This document shows positions 1 to 9,247 of a stretch of DNA of 64,000 nt, in pieces. The number at the start of each line of letters is the position of its first letter. Positions within the stretch are counted from its first letter, which is position 1. The notes under the pieces are model-generated. The model searched no databases. It was given only the letters and a program-made list of their open reading frames with translations, and had not been told where the DNA came from. Source of the stretch: Deminuibacter soli (lineage in GTDB: Bacteria > Bacteroidota > Bacteroidia > Chitinophagales > Chitinophagaceae); the NCBI RefSeq assembly GCF_003412455.1, contig NZ_QTJU01000006.1:269732-333731 (forward strand), in the 5' to 3' direction. A program made the position numbers and the translations under genes.

Positions 1-240
1 CAAACACAGCAGTCTGGTTTGGCCGTAACAGAAAATGATATACAATTTGCGCGCAAGTCAGGCGCCACAGACGAAGAAATACACGACGCGGTGTTAATTT
101 CGGCAACCTTCTCTATGTTCAACCGCTATGTTGACGGCCTTAACAGTTTTACCCCAACCGACCCCGCCGAATACGTACCCATGGGCATACGCATGGCAGA
201 GAAAGGCTATGTTCCGCCCACAGCACCGGTTGCACAATAA
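1..240 (+). CDS. AhpD/carboxymuconolactone decarboxylase-like protein, 3' part only
   Basis: The reading frame is open from the first base of the window and stops at a TAA, so the gene is cut at its 5' end and only the C-terminal half is visible. What remains (IHDAVLI, then FNRYVDGL near the end) matches the C-terminal half of the next two genes, so this is the first of three tandem paralogues. The CxxC redox motif expected in this family would lie upstream of the window. It sits 19 bases before the likely start of the second copy, in line with one operon. Function inferred from the paralogues: a thiol-dependent peroxide- or peroxidase-related protein. Confidence 0.8.
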   Translation, partial: QTQQSGLAVTENDIQFARKSGATDEEIHDAVLISATFSMFNRYVDGLNSFTPTDPAEYVPMGIRMAEKGYVPPTAPVAQ

Positions 241-259
241 TTCATATAAAATAATGCAT

Positions 260-808
260 ATGGCACATATTAATTTGCACAACGACTTACCCGGCATTCG
301 CGGACTGATGGAATATAGCCCCGAAACAGCCAGGCCATTAAACGACCTTGCAGAAGCGCTGCTGCGTGCAGACAACAGTTTATCCCGCGGTGAAAGGGAA
401 CTGATTGCCACCTATGTTTCTTCGCTCAACGATTGTTTCTTTTGCCAGAATGTACACGGCGCTATAGCCGGGCATTACCTCAACTGTGACATTCCCGCCA
501 TTGATGCCGTGAAGCAGGATTATCTGTCTGCCCCGCTTTCAGCCAAAATGAAAGCCCTGCTGGGCATTGCCGCGCTGGTACAAAAAGGCGGTAAACAGGT
601 AACAACTGCAGCCATCACAGCAGCCACAGAAGCAGGCGCTACGGAAAAAGAAATACACGATACCGTATTAATCGCCGCAGCCTTTTGCATGTACAACCGT
701 TATGTGGATGGCATGGCTACCTGGGCGCCGCAGAACAGGCAGTTTTATGTTGACCGTGCACCGCAACGCGCAGCCGAAGGTTATGCCGATTACGATCTGC
801 ACAAATAG
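260..808 (+). CDS. AhpD-like (carboxymuconolactone decarboxylase family) redox protein, copy 2
   Basis: About 182 residues. The core holds ELIATYVSSLNDCFFCQNVH, which fits E-x11-C-x2-C-x3-H, the proton-relay and redox-cysteine signature of AhpD-type alkylhydroperoxidase proteins. I chose the ATG at 260 because the product then aligns from its first residues (MAHINL) with the next paralogue (MPHIQL); an in-frame ATG at 254 is possible. The open frame extends further upstream but would overlap the first copy. It lies in a run of same-strand genes leading into the SusC/SusD pair. Substrate unknown; a thiol-dependent peroxide-handling role is inferred from the motif. Confidence 0.85.
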   Translation: MAHINLHNDLPGIRGLMEYSPETARPLNDLAEALLRADNSLSRGERELIATYVSSLNDCFFCQNVHGAIAGHYLNCDIPAIDAVKQDYLSAPLSAKMKALLGIAALVQKGGKQVTTAAITAATEAGATEKEIHDTVLIAAAFCMYNRYVDGMATWAPQNRQFYVDRAPQRAAEGYADYDLHK

Positions 809-836
809 CCATTTACGCAACCACCAAAACAAACAC

Positions 837-1394
837 ATGCCGCACATACAACTAAACGAATCCCTGCCCGGCATCCGCGCATTGCTGGCCTTCAGTCCGC
901 ATACCGCAGCACCGCTGGGTGCGCTTGCCAATACCTTACTGCGCAGCGATAATGGTTTAACGCCTGCGGAGCGGGAGCTGATAGGAGCCTATGTTTCTTC
1001 ATTGAACGACTGCTTTTACTGCCAGCACTCGCACGCAGCTATTGCCAGCTGTTATTTAAGCAACAATACGGAACTGGTAAACCAGGTAATCAGCAATTAC
1101 CACACAGCACCGGTTTCGGGCAAACTGAAAGCCCTGCTGTGCATTGCAGGCAAAGTGCAGCAAAGCGGCCGCAATGTATTGCCCGCTGATATTGACAACG
1201 CGCGAGCGGCAGGCGCTACAGAACATGACATACACGACACCGTGCTTATCGCGGCGTTGTTCTGTCTCTTTAACCGTTATGTAGATGGACTTGCCACCGT
1301 TGCCCCAACAGACATGAACAGTTACCGCCAACGCGCAAAGCAAGTGGCAGCAATGGGCTATGGCAGCCACGTATATACTTCACAACAACCTTAA
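837..1394 (+). CDS. AhpD-like (carboxymuconolactone decarboxylase family) redox protein, copy 3
   Basis: About 185 residues, clearly homologous along its whole length to the preceding gene (LPGIRAL at the N-terminus, NDCFYCQHSH in the middle, FNRYVDGL near the end). The E-x11-C-x2-C-x3-H signature is intact. The start at 837 follows the previous stop by 28 bases, and its own stop is 28 bases before the SusC start, so the five genes look co-transcribed. Three diverged copies in a row suggest either hetero-oligomers or different substrates (inference). No catalase, peroxiredoxin or AhpC gene is nearby. Confidence 0.87.
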   Translation: MPHIQLNESLPGIRALLAFSPHTAAPLGALANTLLRSDNGLTPAERELIGAYVSSLNDCFYCQHSHAAIASCYLSNNTELVNQVISNYHTAPVSGKLKALLCIAGKVQQSGRNVLPADIDNARAAGATEHDIHDTVLIAALFCLFNRYVDGLATVAPTDMNSYRQRAKQVAAMGYGSHVYTSQQP

Positions 1395-1422
1395 CTAACC
1401 AACCATTAAACAAAGCTGCATT

Positions 1423-4374
1423 ATGAAAAATCTGAAGCCGTTTTACTTAGGCTTATGGTGTTTATTACTGATGCCCCTACTATTGTTCTCGCAGGGCAGA
1501 ACCGTTACAGGCAATATCACCGATATCAATGGCCGCCCCATTGCGGGCGCCACCGTATCACTCAAACAACTCAACCAGTTAACCACATCCGATGCCAGTG
1601 GCCGGTTTACGCTTTCCATACCTGCCGGTGCAACCAGCATTATGATCAGTTCAACCGGGTTTAAATCCAAAACCGTTAGTGTTGATGCCGGCGCAGCCAG
1701 TGTTACTGTACAACTGGAAGAAGACGTAGCCCGCCTGGATGAAGTAGTGGTAACCGGGTTGGCCACCAGTGTAAAAAGAAAAAACCTGGCCAATGCGGTT
1801 GCCAGCATATCTGCCCAGCAGCTGACAGGCGTTGCACCGGGTCAAACGCTTGATGGCGTACTCTCGGGTAAAATTCCCGGCGCACTTATCAATGCCAACT
1901 CCGGCGCACCCGGTGGCGGCAGCTCGGTAAAACTGCGCGGTGTTACCTCGGTATACGGCAACACACAACCATTGTATGTGATAGATGGTGTGTTTATCGA
2001 CAACACTGCCACCTCCGGTGGCCTGAATGCTGTTACAGGCGCTGCTTCCGGTGGGGCACCGACATCCAACCAGGATAACCCTTCCAGCCGCATTTCTGAT
2101 ATACGCCCTGAAGACATTGAAAACATTGAAATACTCAAAGGTGCATCCGCAGCCTCTATCTATGGCTCCAAAGCTTCTGCCGGTGTAATTATCATTACCA
2201 CCCAAAGAGGCAGGCAGGGCAAAACCAGCATTACCGTTTCGCAGGATCTGGGGCAGATACGCGTACGCAAACTGCTTGGTGTACGCCAATTCACTGCGGC
2301 ACGTGCAGCCTCCCTTTCGTCAGACAGCGCCACCAGCGTTGCCCTGGCCAAACAGTTTACCGATGCACAGGCTGCAGGTCATATTTACGATTATGAAAAA
2401 GAAGTATATGGCAACAAAGGTTTTGCCCGCAATACCGTGCTTAGCATGAGTGGCGGCAGCGACAAAACCACGTTCTTCTTTTCAGCTGCCACCAAAAAAG
2501 AAGATGGCATTGTAAAAAATACCGGCTATAAAAACACGGCATTCCGGTTGAATGTAGACCATCGCCTGAGCGATCGCATCAAAATAGGCGTAAGTACCAA
2601 TTACATCAACTCATCTGCTGACCGCGGTATTTCCGGCAACGACAATTCAGGCGTATCACTGGGCATTGCCTTAGCGTCAACGCCGTCATTTGCGCAACTG
2701 CACCCGGATAACCAGGGCAACTACCCCAACAACCCGTTTGCAGCCTCCAACCCGTTGCAAACAATTGCTTTGATGCGTAACAACGAATCGGTAAACCGTT
2801 TCATCGGCGGTGCCAATATTGAAGCTGTATTGCAGAAAAGCTTACAAAGCACCACCAAATTCGTTGGCAGGGGTGGTGTTGATTTTTACAACCTCCAAAC
2901 CAATGTACAGTTCCCCGGTATATTGCAGTTTCAGGCAGTAAACAAAGGCACATCCATACAAGGGTTTACCAAAAATCTCAGCACCAACTATATCTTTTCA
3001 CTGGTTAACAGTTATACGCCCTCGTCTGCCCTGGCGCTTACCACCTCTGCAGGTATTACACAGGAAACAGGCGATTACAACAACCTGCTGAACGTAGCAA
3101 CACAGGTTATTGCAGGGCAGTCAAACGTAGACCAGGCAGGCGCCTTAACCGCCACACAGTTCAGGTCTAAATACCAGAACAACGGTATTTTTGCACAGGA
3201 AGAAGCAACCCTGCTGGAAGGCATTACGCTTACGGCAGGCGTTCGTTTCGACCGCTCCAGCAACAACGGCAATGTGGCACACTACTATGCTTACCCCAAG
3301 GCAGGTGTATCCTGGAACCTTACGCAGCTGGGCTTTGGCAAAAACACTTTCTTCAACAACTTTAAACTGCGCGCTGCTTATGGCGAGGCAACCAATGTAC
3401 CTGCCTATGGCAGCAAGTTCACTTCAGCCGTGGTATCGAACATTGCAGGCAACCCCGGTTCACTCATCAATACACAGCAAGGCGACCCGGCCATTCAGCC
3501 CGAGCGGCAGAAAGAACTGGAAACAGGGCTTGACTTCAGCATCCTGAAAGGCAGGCTGGGCTTTGAACTCACCTACTACTACAAAAAGATCGACAATTTC
3601 CTGATGCTGAGCAACCTTCCCGCATCTTCGGGATTTTCTACCAAATGGCTGAATGCAGGCGACCTGCGCAACCAGGGTGTAGAACTGGGTATGAATGCCA
3701 AACCCATTCAAACAAGAAACGTAACCTGGAACAGCTCGGTAAACTTCTGGTTGAACCGTTCAAAAGTTACCCGTTTTATTATTCCGCCCATACCACAGGG
3801 CTCGTTTGGGTATGTACTGGGATCGTTCCAGGTTGAACAAGGCAAATCAGCCACACAAATCGTTGGTCTCAATGGTGCAGGTGTAGGCGTGCTGGGCGAT
3901 GCGGAGCCCAAGTTCCAGATGAGCACTTACAACGACATTACGTTCTTCAACAAACTAAGCCTGCGTTTTCTGCTGCATTGGAAACATGGCGGGGATAACA
4001 TTAACCTTACCTCCCTGCAGAACGACTTCGGCGGCACCAGTGTTGACTACGACAATGTAACCAACAAACAGGGCCTGCCCGATGGTGTTTACCGCATTAC
4101 ACAAGTGGGTGTAAATGCCGAGCAGTTTGTAAAAGATGCAGGCTACCTGCGTTTGCGCGAAATAGGTTTATACTATTCTATCACTAAACTGCCGGTATCT
4201 TTTATACGCGGCATACGCGTAGGCGTTTCGCTCAACAACTATTTAACCATTACCAAATACAAATCGTACGATCCTGAGGTGTCCAACTTCGGCACCGGCT
4301 TCTCAACAGGCGTGGATGTTGATCCATACCCCGCCACCAAACGTGCCGATTTTCATATTTCAGTTGACTTCTAA
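1423..4374 (+). CDS. SusC/RagA-type TonB-linked outer membrane transporter
   Basis: 983 residues. Order: signal peptide (about 1-23, ending LLLFSQG), a carboxypeptidase-regulatory-like beta-sandwich domain (about 26-112, with GRPIAGATV and LDEVVVTG, the usual TonB-contact stretch), a plug domain (about 118-260, with LYVIDGVFI and EILKGASAASIYGSKA), then a long beta-barrel ending in aromatic Phe (HISVDF). It imports a bulky ligand across the outer membrane using TonB energy, together with the SusD lipoprotein encoded 10 bases downstream. The absence of glycosidases in this operon and the AhpD-like genes upstream make a classical polysaccharide substrate less certain. No anti-sigma-interacting STN domain is seen. 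Confidence 0.95.
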   Translation: MKNLKPFYLGLWCLLLMPLLLFSQGRTVTGNITDINGRPIAGATVSLKQLNQLTTSDASGRFTLSIPAGATSIMISSTGFKSKTVSVDAGAASVTVQLEEDVARLDEVVVTGLATSVKRKNLANAVASISAQQLTGVAPGQTLDGVLSGKIPGALINANSGAPGGGSSVKLRGVTSVYGNTQPLYVIDGVFIDNTATSGGLNAVTGAASGGAPTSNQDNPSSRISDIRPEDIENIEILKGASAASIYGSKASAGVIIITTQRGRQGKTSITVSQDLGQIRVRKLLGVRQFTAARAASLSSDSATSVALAKQFTDAQAAGHIYDYEKEVYGNKGFARNTVLSMSGGSDKTTFFFSAATKKEDGIVKNTGYKNTAFRLNVDHRLSDRIKIGVSTNYINSSADRGISGNDNSGVSLGIALASTPSFAQLHPDNQGNYPNNPFAASNPLQTIALMRNNESVNRFIGGANIEAVLQKSLQSTTKFVGRGGVDFYNLQTNVQFPGILQFQAVNKGTSIQGFTKNLSTNYIFSLVNSYTPSSALALTTSAGITQETGDYNNLLNVATQVIAGQSNVDQAGALTATQFRSKYQNNGIFAQEEATLLEGITLTAGVRFDRSSNNGNVAHYYAYPKAGVSWNLTQLGFGKNTFFNNFKLRAAYGEATNVPAYGSKFTSAVVSNIAGNPGSLINTQQGDPAIQPERQKELETGLDFSILKGRLGFELTYYYKKIDNFLMLSNLPASSGFSTKWLNAGDLRNQGVELGMNAKPIQTRNVTWNSSVNFWLNRSKVTRFIIPPIPQGSFGYVLGSFQVEQGKSATQIVGLNGAGVGVLGDAEPKFQMSTYNDITFFNKLSLRFLLHWKHGGDNINLTSLQNDFGGTSVDYDNVTNKQGLPDGVYRITQVGVNAEQFVKDAGYLRLREIGLYYSITKLPVSFIRGIRVGVSLNNYLTITKYKSYDPEVSNFGTGFSTGVDVDPYPATKRADFHISVDF

Positions 4375-4384
4375 ATCATTCACC

Positions 4385-5686
4385 ATGAAACGAACGATGT
4401 ATTTCCCTGCAACAATATTACTGGCGCTGGCATGCTGCATGTGGTCTTGCAAAAAAGATTACGGCAACCTTAACTCACCTACTGCCGAGCAATTTTTAAA
4501 CAACGCTTCCAAAAGCGAATTAAACAATCTGGTAAGCGGCACCGAATCGGGCATGCGCAATAATGCCGCGCTCTATCTTGATGATGTAGGCACCATTGGC
4601 CGTGAAGGTTACCGCTTCTCCGGGTCAGAACCGCGTTATGTAACCGACCTGCTCGGCGCCAACAGCGGCACTTTAAGCAGCAGTAATTTTTATATCACCA
4701 CACCCTGGGCATCCCACTACCGCGTGATTAAAAACTGCAATATATTGATACAATCCGCTGCCAATGCCACTACCATTACCGATGCGGAGAAAAAAGGATA
4801 CAGCGGGTTTGCAAAAACCATCAAAGCCTACCAGCTGCTGTTAAATCTTAATCTCACCGATTCAAATGGCATCCGCATCGATGTAAACGATCCTGATCAC
4901 CTGGGTCCCATTGTAGGATACGACGCGGCTTTAACCACCATCGCGTTGCTGCTCGATTCTGCAAAGACTGATTTAACCGGGGCTGCAGTTTCCTTTCCGC
5001 TCGCAGGTTTTGGTTCATTCAGCGATGCAGCCGGACTTGTACAGTTTAACCGTTCGCTGGCGGCCAGGGTAGCCGTATACCGCCAGCAATGGGCCAGTGC
5101 ATTAACGTATTTGAACGATTCCTTCTTTAGCCTCAACGGCGATTTCAATACAGGCGTTAACCATGTATTCGGCACAGGCTCTGGCGACCAGCTTAACCCG
5201 GCTTTTATCCCGTTGAACCAGGCAGGTGAAATACGTGTGGCACATCCTTCCTATGCAACCGATATTACCCCTGGCGACGACAGGATTAACAAGGCCCCCC
5301 TGCGCAATGCAACCGCTTCCTTAAACGGCTTAAGCAGCAACAGGGATGTTTGGGTATACACCTCCAGCACTGCCCCCATGCCTATTATCCGTAACGAAGA
5401 ACTGATACTGATATATGCAGAAGCCAAAATTGCATTGAACAGTTTCCCCGACGCAATTGTGGCGCTGAACGTCATTCGCACAAAACATAACCTGCCTGCT
5501 TATGCCGGCGCAGTAACACAAAATGCACTCACTACCGAAATGCTTAACCAGCGCAGGTATTCCCTGTTTTATGAAGGCCACCGCTGGGTTGACATGCGCC
5601 GCTACAACCGCCTGGGCGAATTACCTATCGACCGTCCCGGTGATGATGTGTGGACCATGTTTCCCTTACCGGTAACAGAAAACTAA
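4385..5686 (+). CDS. SusD/RagB family outer-membrane lipoprotein
   Basis: 433 residues from the ATG at 4385; the frame is open upstream but that part lies inside susC. The N-terminus is a lipoprotein signal with the acylated Cys in CMWSCKK. The C-terminus has the typical SusD ending, with YEGHRWVDMRRYNRLGEL and a short MFPLP stretch. SusD proteins cap the SusC barrel and bind the ligand. At about 430 residues it is shorter than most glycan-binding SusD proteins (commonly 500 or more), as seen in pairs that handle small ligands. It is the last gene of the operon; a terminator follows within 21 bases. Confidence 0.93.
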   Translation: MKRTMYFPATILLALACCMWSCKKDYGNLNSPTAEQFLNNASKSELNNLVSGTESGMRNNAALYLDDVGTIGREGYRFSGSEPRYVTDLLGANSGTLSSSNFYITTPWASHYRVIKNCNILIQSAANATTITDAEKKGYSGFAKTIKAYQLLLNLNLTDSNGIRIDVNDPDHLGPIVGYDAALTTIALLLDSAKTDLTGAAVSFPLAGFGSFSDAAGLVQFNRSLAARVAVYRQQWASALTYLNDSFFSLNGDFNTGVNHVFGTGSGDQLNPAFIPLNQAGEIRVAHPSYATDITPGDDRINKAPLRNATASLNGLSSNRDVWVYTSSTAPMPIIRNEELILIYAEAKIALNSFPDAIVALNVIRTKHNLPAYAGAVTQNALTTEMLNQRRYSLFYEGHRWVDMRRYNRLGELPIDRPGDDVWTMFPLPVTEN

Positions 5687-5706
5687 GCGCGCTTCCCTTT
5701 TTTTAT

Positions 5707-5740
5707 ACAGCACCTTCCCTCGTGGCGGGTGCTGTTTTTT
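5707..5740 (+). terminator. intrinsic terminator after the SusC/SusD operon
   Basis: The inverted repeat ACAGCACC / GGTGCTGT (8 bp, loop of 13) is followed directly by a run of T. It sits 21 bases after the SusD stop and closes the AhpD-SusC-SusD transcript. Confidence 0.85.
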
Positions 5741-5816
5741 ATTAGCGCATGCATCGCCGGCGCTGCCCTGCAGGTGGCATTTTTTGAGTATCTTGTTGCC
5801 TCAACACTAACGGATC

Positions 5817-7610
5817 ATGAGAAAATATGTATTGCTGGGGAGTATGCTGCTATTGTTGTTCACAGCTTCAGCGCAGCAGGATGTAACACGCGACAGCCTT
5901 ACCAGCCGCCTGCAAACAGCCGGCAACCTCACAGAGAAAATCAACGCCGAAGGCGACCTCAGCGATTTCTGGTTTTTACACAATATTGCCATATCAGATT
6001 CTTTTGCCATTACTGCCATTGCACAGGCAGAGCAATCACGCAGCCACCTGCTTACCGTAAACGCATATCTCAACAGCGCAGCCCGCTACCTCAACAATGT
6101 AAACAGGCTCGATAATGTACACCACGGGCTAGACGACATTGCCCATGCGCTTGCTGTTGCGCAGGATACCACCAGTGAAATCCTGCAGTCCAGGGTGTAC
6201 CTGCTGCGGTCTGAATTTTACCGGCGCTCAGGTATGCCCGACAAAGCCATTGCAGATGGCAACCAGGTACTCACGCTACTTGCCGAAACACCACATGCAG
6301 ATTCATTAAAAATAGAAGCCTGCAATGGTCTTGGCATAACCTATGTGTACAAGCGCGACATGCTTACCGCCTTCCGCCATTTACTGGCAGGTTTGTCGCT
6401 CGCCGAGCAAAGCAACGATGACGCTTTACTGCGTATTGTATATTACCGGATGGGAGATTTTTACCAGAACCTGCGCAACTATCCCAAGGCACGCGAATAT
6501 ACCTTCCGTATGGTGGATATTGACCAGCGCAGAAACAAGCCCATGCTGGTGTTTGATGATTATATGAAAATAGCCGGGCTCTACTCCAACGAAAAAGAGC
6601 TATCGCTCGGTAAACTGTATTTCGACAAGGCGGCAGCACTGGCAGACAGCCTGCACCATGCAGAATCGAAAATATACGTATACCTCGGCTTACTGAACAT
6701 GTATTATGCTTCACAATTGTTTGAGCAGGGCGCAGCTTATCTCAACAAGCCCGAGGTACGCAAATTTATTATCGACGCCGGCATGAGCAATGAGCTGGAT
6801 AAGGCAAACGGCTATATCTTCCTGTTGAAGCACAATTACGACAGCAGCCTGTATTACATGCGCAAGGTAGAGCCCTTTTTCAACAGCAATGCTACCGACT
6901 ACCAGCGCGTTGACTATTTTAACCACTATGCAGAGCTGTACAAACAAATGGGCAACCTGGACGCCGCTATCCAATACAAACAACGTGCACTGCAATGTGC
7001 CAATGCCACGCACGATTTACAGTCTGTTGCCGACATCACCAGCGACCTGGATTCTTTATATTACAAAAAGGGAGACTATAAAACCGCAGGCATGTACATG
7101 GGGCAGTATTACAGCTACCGTGACAGCCTCAATACCCTGAGCAAGGAAAAAGACCTGCTGACCATGGAAATTGACAATGAAAACAAGCGCAAGGAACGTG
7201 AGGCCATACGCCATGAGCAGGAAGAACAACGCAAACACAACATCCAGTACATTGGTATTACCATCAGCATTGTTTGCGTGTTTACCTTACTGCTGATGAT
7301 GGGTATTTTTAAAGTGCCTGCCGCTGTGGTACGCGCGCTGGGCTTTTTCTCTTTTATTTTTTTGTTTGAATTCATTACCCTGCTGGCCGATAACCAGATT
7401 CACGCCATTACACACGGCGAGCCAATCAAGGTATTGCTGGTAAAAATTGTACTGGTAGCCATGCTGCTGCCATTGCATCACTGGATGGAGGAAAAGGTTA
7501 TTCATTACCTGGTACATCACCGCCTGCTGCAATTGCCTTCTGCACTGCGCAAACACCTCCATAAAAACAGCCACGACGAACCGGCTATACCCAATGAGCA
7601 AAAAGCTTAA
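5817..7610 (+). CDS. secreted/membrane TPR-repeat protein, sensor-like but without kinase domain
   Basis: 597 residues. A signal peptide (about 1-19, LLLLFTASAQ) is followed by a helical region with tetratricopeptide-like repeats (about 60-430; for example KAIADGNQVL, NLDAAIQYKQRAL), a charged coiled coil (about 445-480, rich in E, K and R), then three hydrophobic segments in about 478-570 and a basic tail. The first half resembles the sensor half of Bacteroidota TPR histidine kinases or regulators, but there is no HisKA, HATPase or DNA-binding domain. Function unknown. It has its own terminator downstream and is separated from the SusD gene by another. Confidence 0.8.
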   Translation: MRKYVLLGSMLLLLFTASAQQDVTRDSLTSRLQTAGNLTEKINAEGDLSDFWFLHNIAISDSFAITAIAQAEQSRSHLLTVNAYLNSAARYLNNVNRLDNVHHGLDDIAHALAVAQDTTSEILQSRVYLLRSEFYRRSGMPDKAIADGNQVLTLLAETPHADSLKIEACNGLGITYVYKRDMLTAFRHLLAGLSLAEQSNDDALLRIVYYRMGDFYQNLRNYPKAREYTFRMVDIDQRRNKPMLVFDDYMKIAGLYSNEKELSLGKLYFDKAAALADSLHHAESKIYVYLGLLNMYYASQLFEQGAAYLNKPEVRKFIIDAGMSNELDKANGYIFLLKHNYDSSLYYMRKVEPFFNSNATDYQRVDYFNHYAELYKQMGNLDAAIQYKQRALQCANATHDLQSVADITSDLDSLYYKKGDYKTAGMYMGQYYSYRDSLNTLSKEKDLLTMEIDNENKRKEREAIRHEQEEQRKHNIQYIGITISIVCVFTLLLMMGIFKVPAAVVRALGFFSFIFLFEFITLLADNQIHAITHGEPIKVLLVKIVLVAMLLPLHHWMEEKVIHYLVHHRLLQLPSALRKHLHKNSHDEPAIPNEQKA

Positions 7611-7614
7611 TAAC

Positions 7615-7648
7615 AACACCGGGCCGTATTCGTAAACGGCCCGGTGTT
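7615..7648 (+). terminator. strong terminator hairpin after the TPR gene
   Basis: A perfect 13-bp inverted repeat (AACACCGGGCCGT and its complement) with an 8-base loop begins 5 bases after the TPR gene stop. There is no long T-run after it. The stem also faces the end of the convergent aldo/keto reductase gene. Confidence 0.75.
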
Positions 7649-7820
7649 AATTGTATGCCCGGATACTTCACCTCACTTACTCCACATCCGGCTGAAAATC
7701 AGCATAAACAATAATGGCATTTCCTGCTGGTAAAATCAGGCACAATTGATTTGGCATCTCCCTACCCGCTTGTCTCCAAGAAGTGATAACCCATCCTGCT
7801 CATTCAACATTCTTTGTTCC

Positions 7821-8840
7821 TTATTCAATATTCCTGTCCTTGCCTGTAAAGTCGAGCATCCAGCCCGGGTATTCTGCCGGCAGTTGGCTTACTTCATGTA
7901 GTTGCTGCAGTTCATCTTCACTAAACTGTACGTTTACCGATAACAGGTTATCTTCCAGCTGCTCCATTTTATTGGCGCCGATAATCACCGAAGTCACCAC
8001 TTTTTGATGTAGCAGCCATGCCAGCGCCAGCTGGGCTACAGATGCCTTTTTAGCTGCCGCCATCGGGTGCAGCACATCCAATATGTTGAAAGCTCTTTCC
8101 TTGTCTACAGGCGGAAAATCAAAGGCCGTACGTCTTGCACCTTCTGCTTTTTCATCGCGTTTGTATTTACCACTCAGCAATCCACCAGCCAGCGGGCTCC
8201 ATACCAGCAAGCCTACACGCTGATCTTTCAGCAGTGGAATCAACTCACGCTCCAGGTCGCGGCCGGCAATAGTATAATAAGCCTGCAGGGAAACAAAGCC
8301 TGCCACACGGTTATAGGCAGAAAAATCCAGCGCCTTCATCAGCTGCCAGGCAGCAACATTGCTTGCACCGATATAACGCACCTTGCCGCTTTTTACCAGG
8401 TCGTCCAGCGCCCACAATGTTTCCTGCCAGGGTGTGAGCGGGTCAAAGCTGTGCACCTGGTACAAATCGATATAATCAAGGCCCAGCCTTTTCAGGCTCT
8501 GGTCTACCTGGCTCATAATATGTTTACGTGTTAAGCCGCTGTCGTTGGGCCCCTGCCCCATTTGTCCGCGCACCTTGGTGGCAATCACCAGGTCGTCGCG
8601 GTGCAACCCCAGGTTTTTAATCGACTGCCCGGTGAGCTCCTCTGAAAGCCCTTCTGAATACACATTGGCTGTGTCTATAAAATTGATGCCCGCATCAACA
8701 GAGCGTTTTACAATCTGGTCTACTGCCTGCTGATCGAGACTGCCGATAGCTTTTGCCCAGCCCTTTCCGCCAAACGTCATGGTACCCAGGCAAAGTTCCG
8801 ATACTTTCAACCCGGTGTTGCCTAACAAATTGTACTTCAT
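7821..8840 (-). CDS. aldo/keto reductase (NADPH-dependent oxidoreductase)
   Basis: 339 residues, a full-length TIM-barrel AKR. The start MKYNLLGNTGLKVSELCLG is typical of the YajO/Tas-like group. The catalytic tetrad is visible: Asp56 and Tyr61 (FIDTANVYSEG), Lys89 (IATKVRG) and His130 (YQVHSFD). The family reduces aldehydes and ketones with NADPH in the cytoplasm. The physiological substrate cannot be told from sequence. It is a single gene, convergent with the TPR gene, with no obvious partner. Confidence 0.93.
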   Translation of the reverse strand: MKYNLLGNTGLKVSELCLGTMTFGGKGWAKAIGSLDQQAVDQIVKRSVDAGINFIDTANVYSEGLSEELTGQSIKNLGLHRDDLVIATKVRGQMGQGPNDSGLTRKHIMSQVDQSLKRLGLDYIDLYQVHSFDPLTPWQETLWALDDLVKSGKVRYIGASNVAAWQLMKALDFSAYNRVAGFVSLQAYYTIAGRDLERELIPLLKDQRVGLLVWSPLAGGLLSGKYKRDEKAEGARRTAFDFPPVDKERAFNILDVLHPMAAAKKASVAQLALAWLLHQKVVTSVIIGANKMEQLEDNLLSVNVQFSEDELQQLHEVSQLPAEYPGWMLDFTGKDRNIE

Positions 8841-8980
8841 ACGGTGTATTGTTTAGGTTATCAGCACCACAATAATTGCACCACCGGTAAATTACACGCG
8901 TTATGCAATTGCATCCATTTTAGTCAGCGGCAAGCCGGTTGCAGAGAAGGGCCAAACGGCATCAGCTTCCGGGTAGGCAT

Positions 8981-9005
8981 AAAAAAAGACCGTTGCAAAA
9001 CAGTC
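8981..9005 (-). terminator. intrinsic terminator downstream of DUF1801 and the coding-like fragment
   Basis: Read on the minus strand, GACTGTT pairs with AACGGTC (7 bp with one G-T pair, loop of 4), followed by seven T. It lies beyond the fragment at 9029-9247, so the transcript of the DUF1801 gene probably includes that fragment. Confidence 0.85.
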
Positions 9006-9028
9006 TCAGGGGTTGTTCACGGTGGGCC

Positions 9029-9247
9029 TTACTTACCGGAATGTGTGCTGACATAACGTTCTACAGCCGTATAGTCATTCACATTAACCCTGTCTTTTTC
9101 CATCGATTGCCGTAACGATCCGGCAATCAGTACATATTTAAACCAATAGGCATTTATTGCAGTGGTGCTGAGATCTGTGGGCGTTGCGTATTCGTACACC
9201 ATATTGGTATAATACTTACCCGAAAACGACAGTGCCGCGGCATCTGC
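9029..9247 (-). pseudogene. coding-like fragment in frame directly after the DUF1801 stop codon
   Basis: After the TGA of the DUF1801 gene the same frame stays open for 72 codons to a TAA. The translation looks like real protein (for example YYTNMVYEYATPTDLS, INAYWFKYVLIAGSL, NDYTAVERYVSTHSGK), with a codon choice like neighbouring genes. The only ATG inside would give 57 residues (9029-9202) with no clear ribosome site. I do not recognise the family. It may be the 3' remnant of a lost gene, a short gene, or a readthrough extension. The terminator 24 bases downstream suggests it was the end of a real gene. Confidence 0.45.

Noticed and set aside
1651..2289. 212-codon minus-strand frame inside the susC gene
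   Set aside because: Antisense shadow of the plug domain region; composition unlike a protein.
5729..6115. 128-codon plus-strand frame overlapping the start of the TPR gene
   Set aside because: It begins in the terminator, has no family, and the overlapping frame gives a clean signal peptide.
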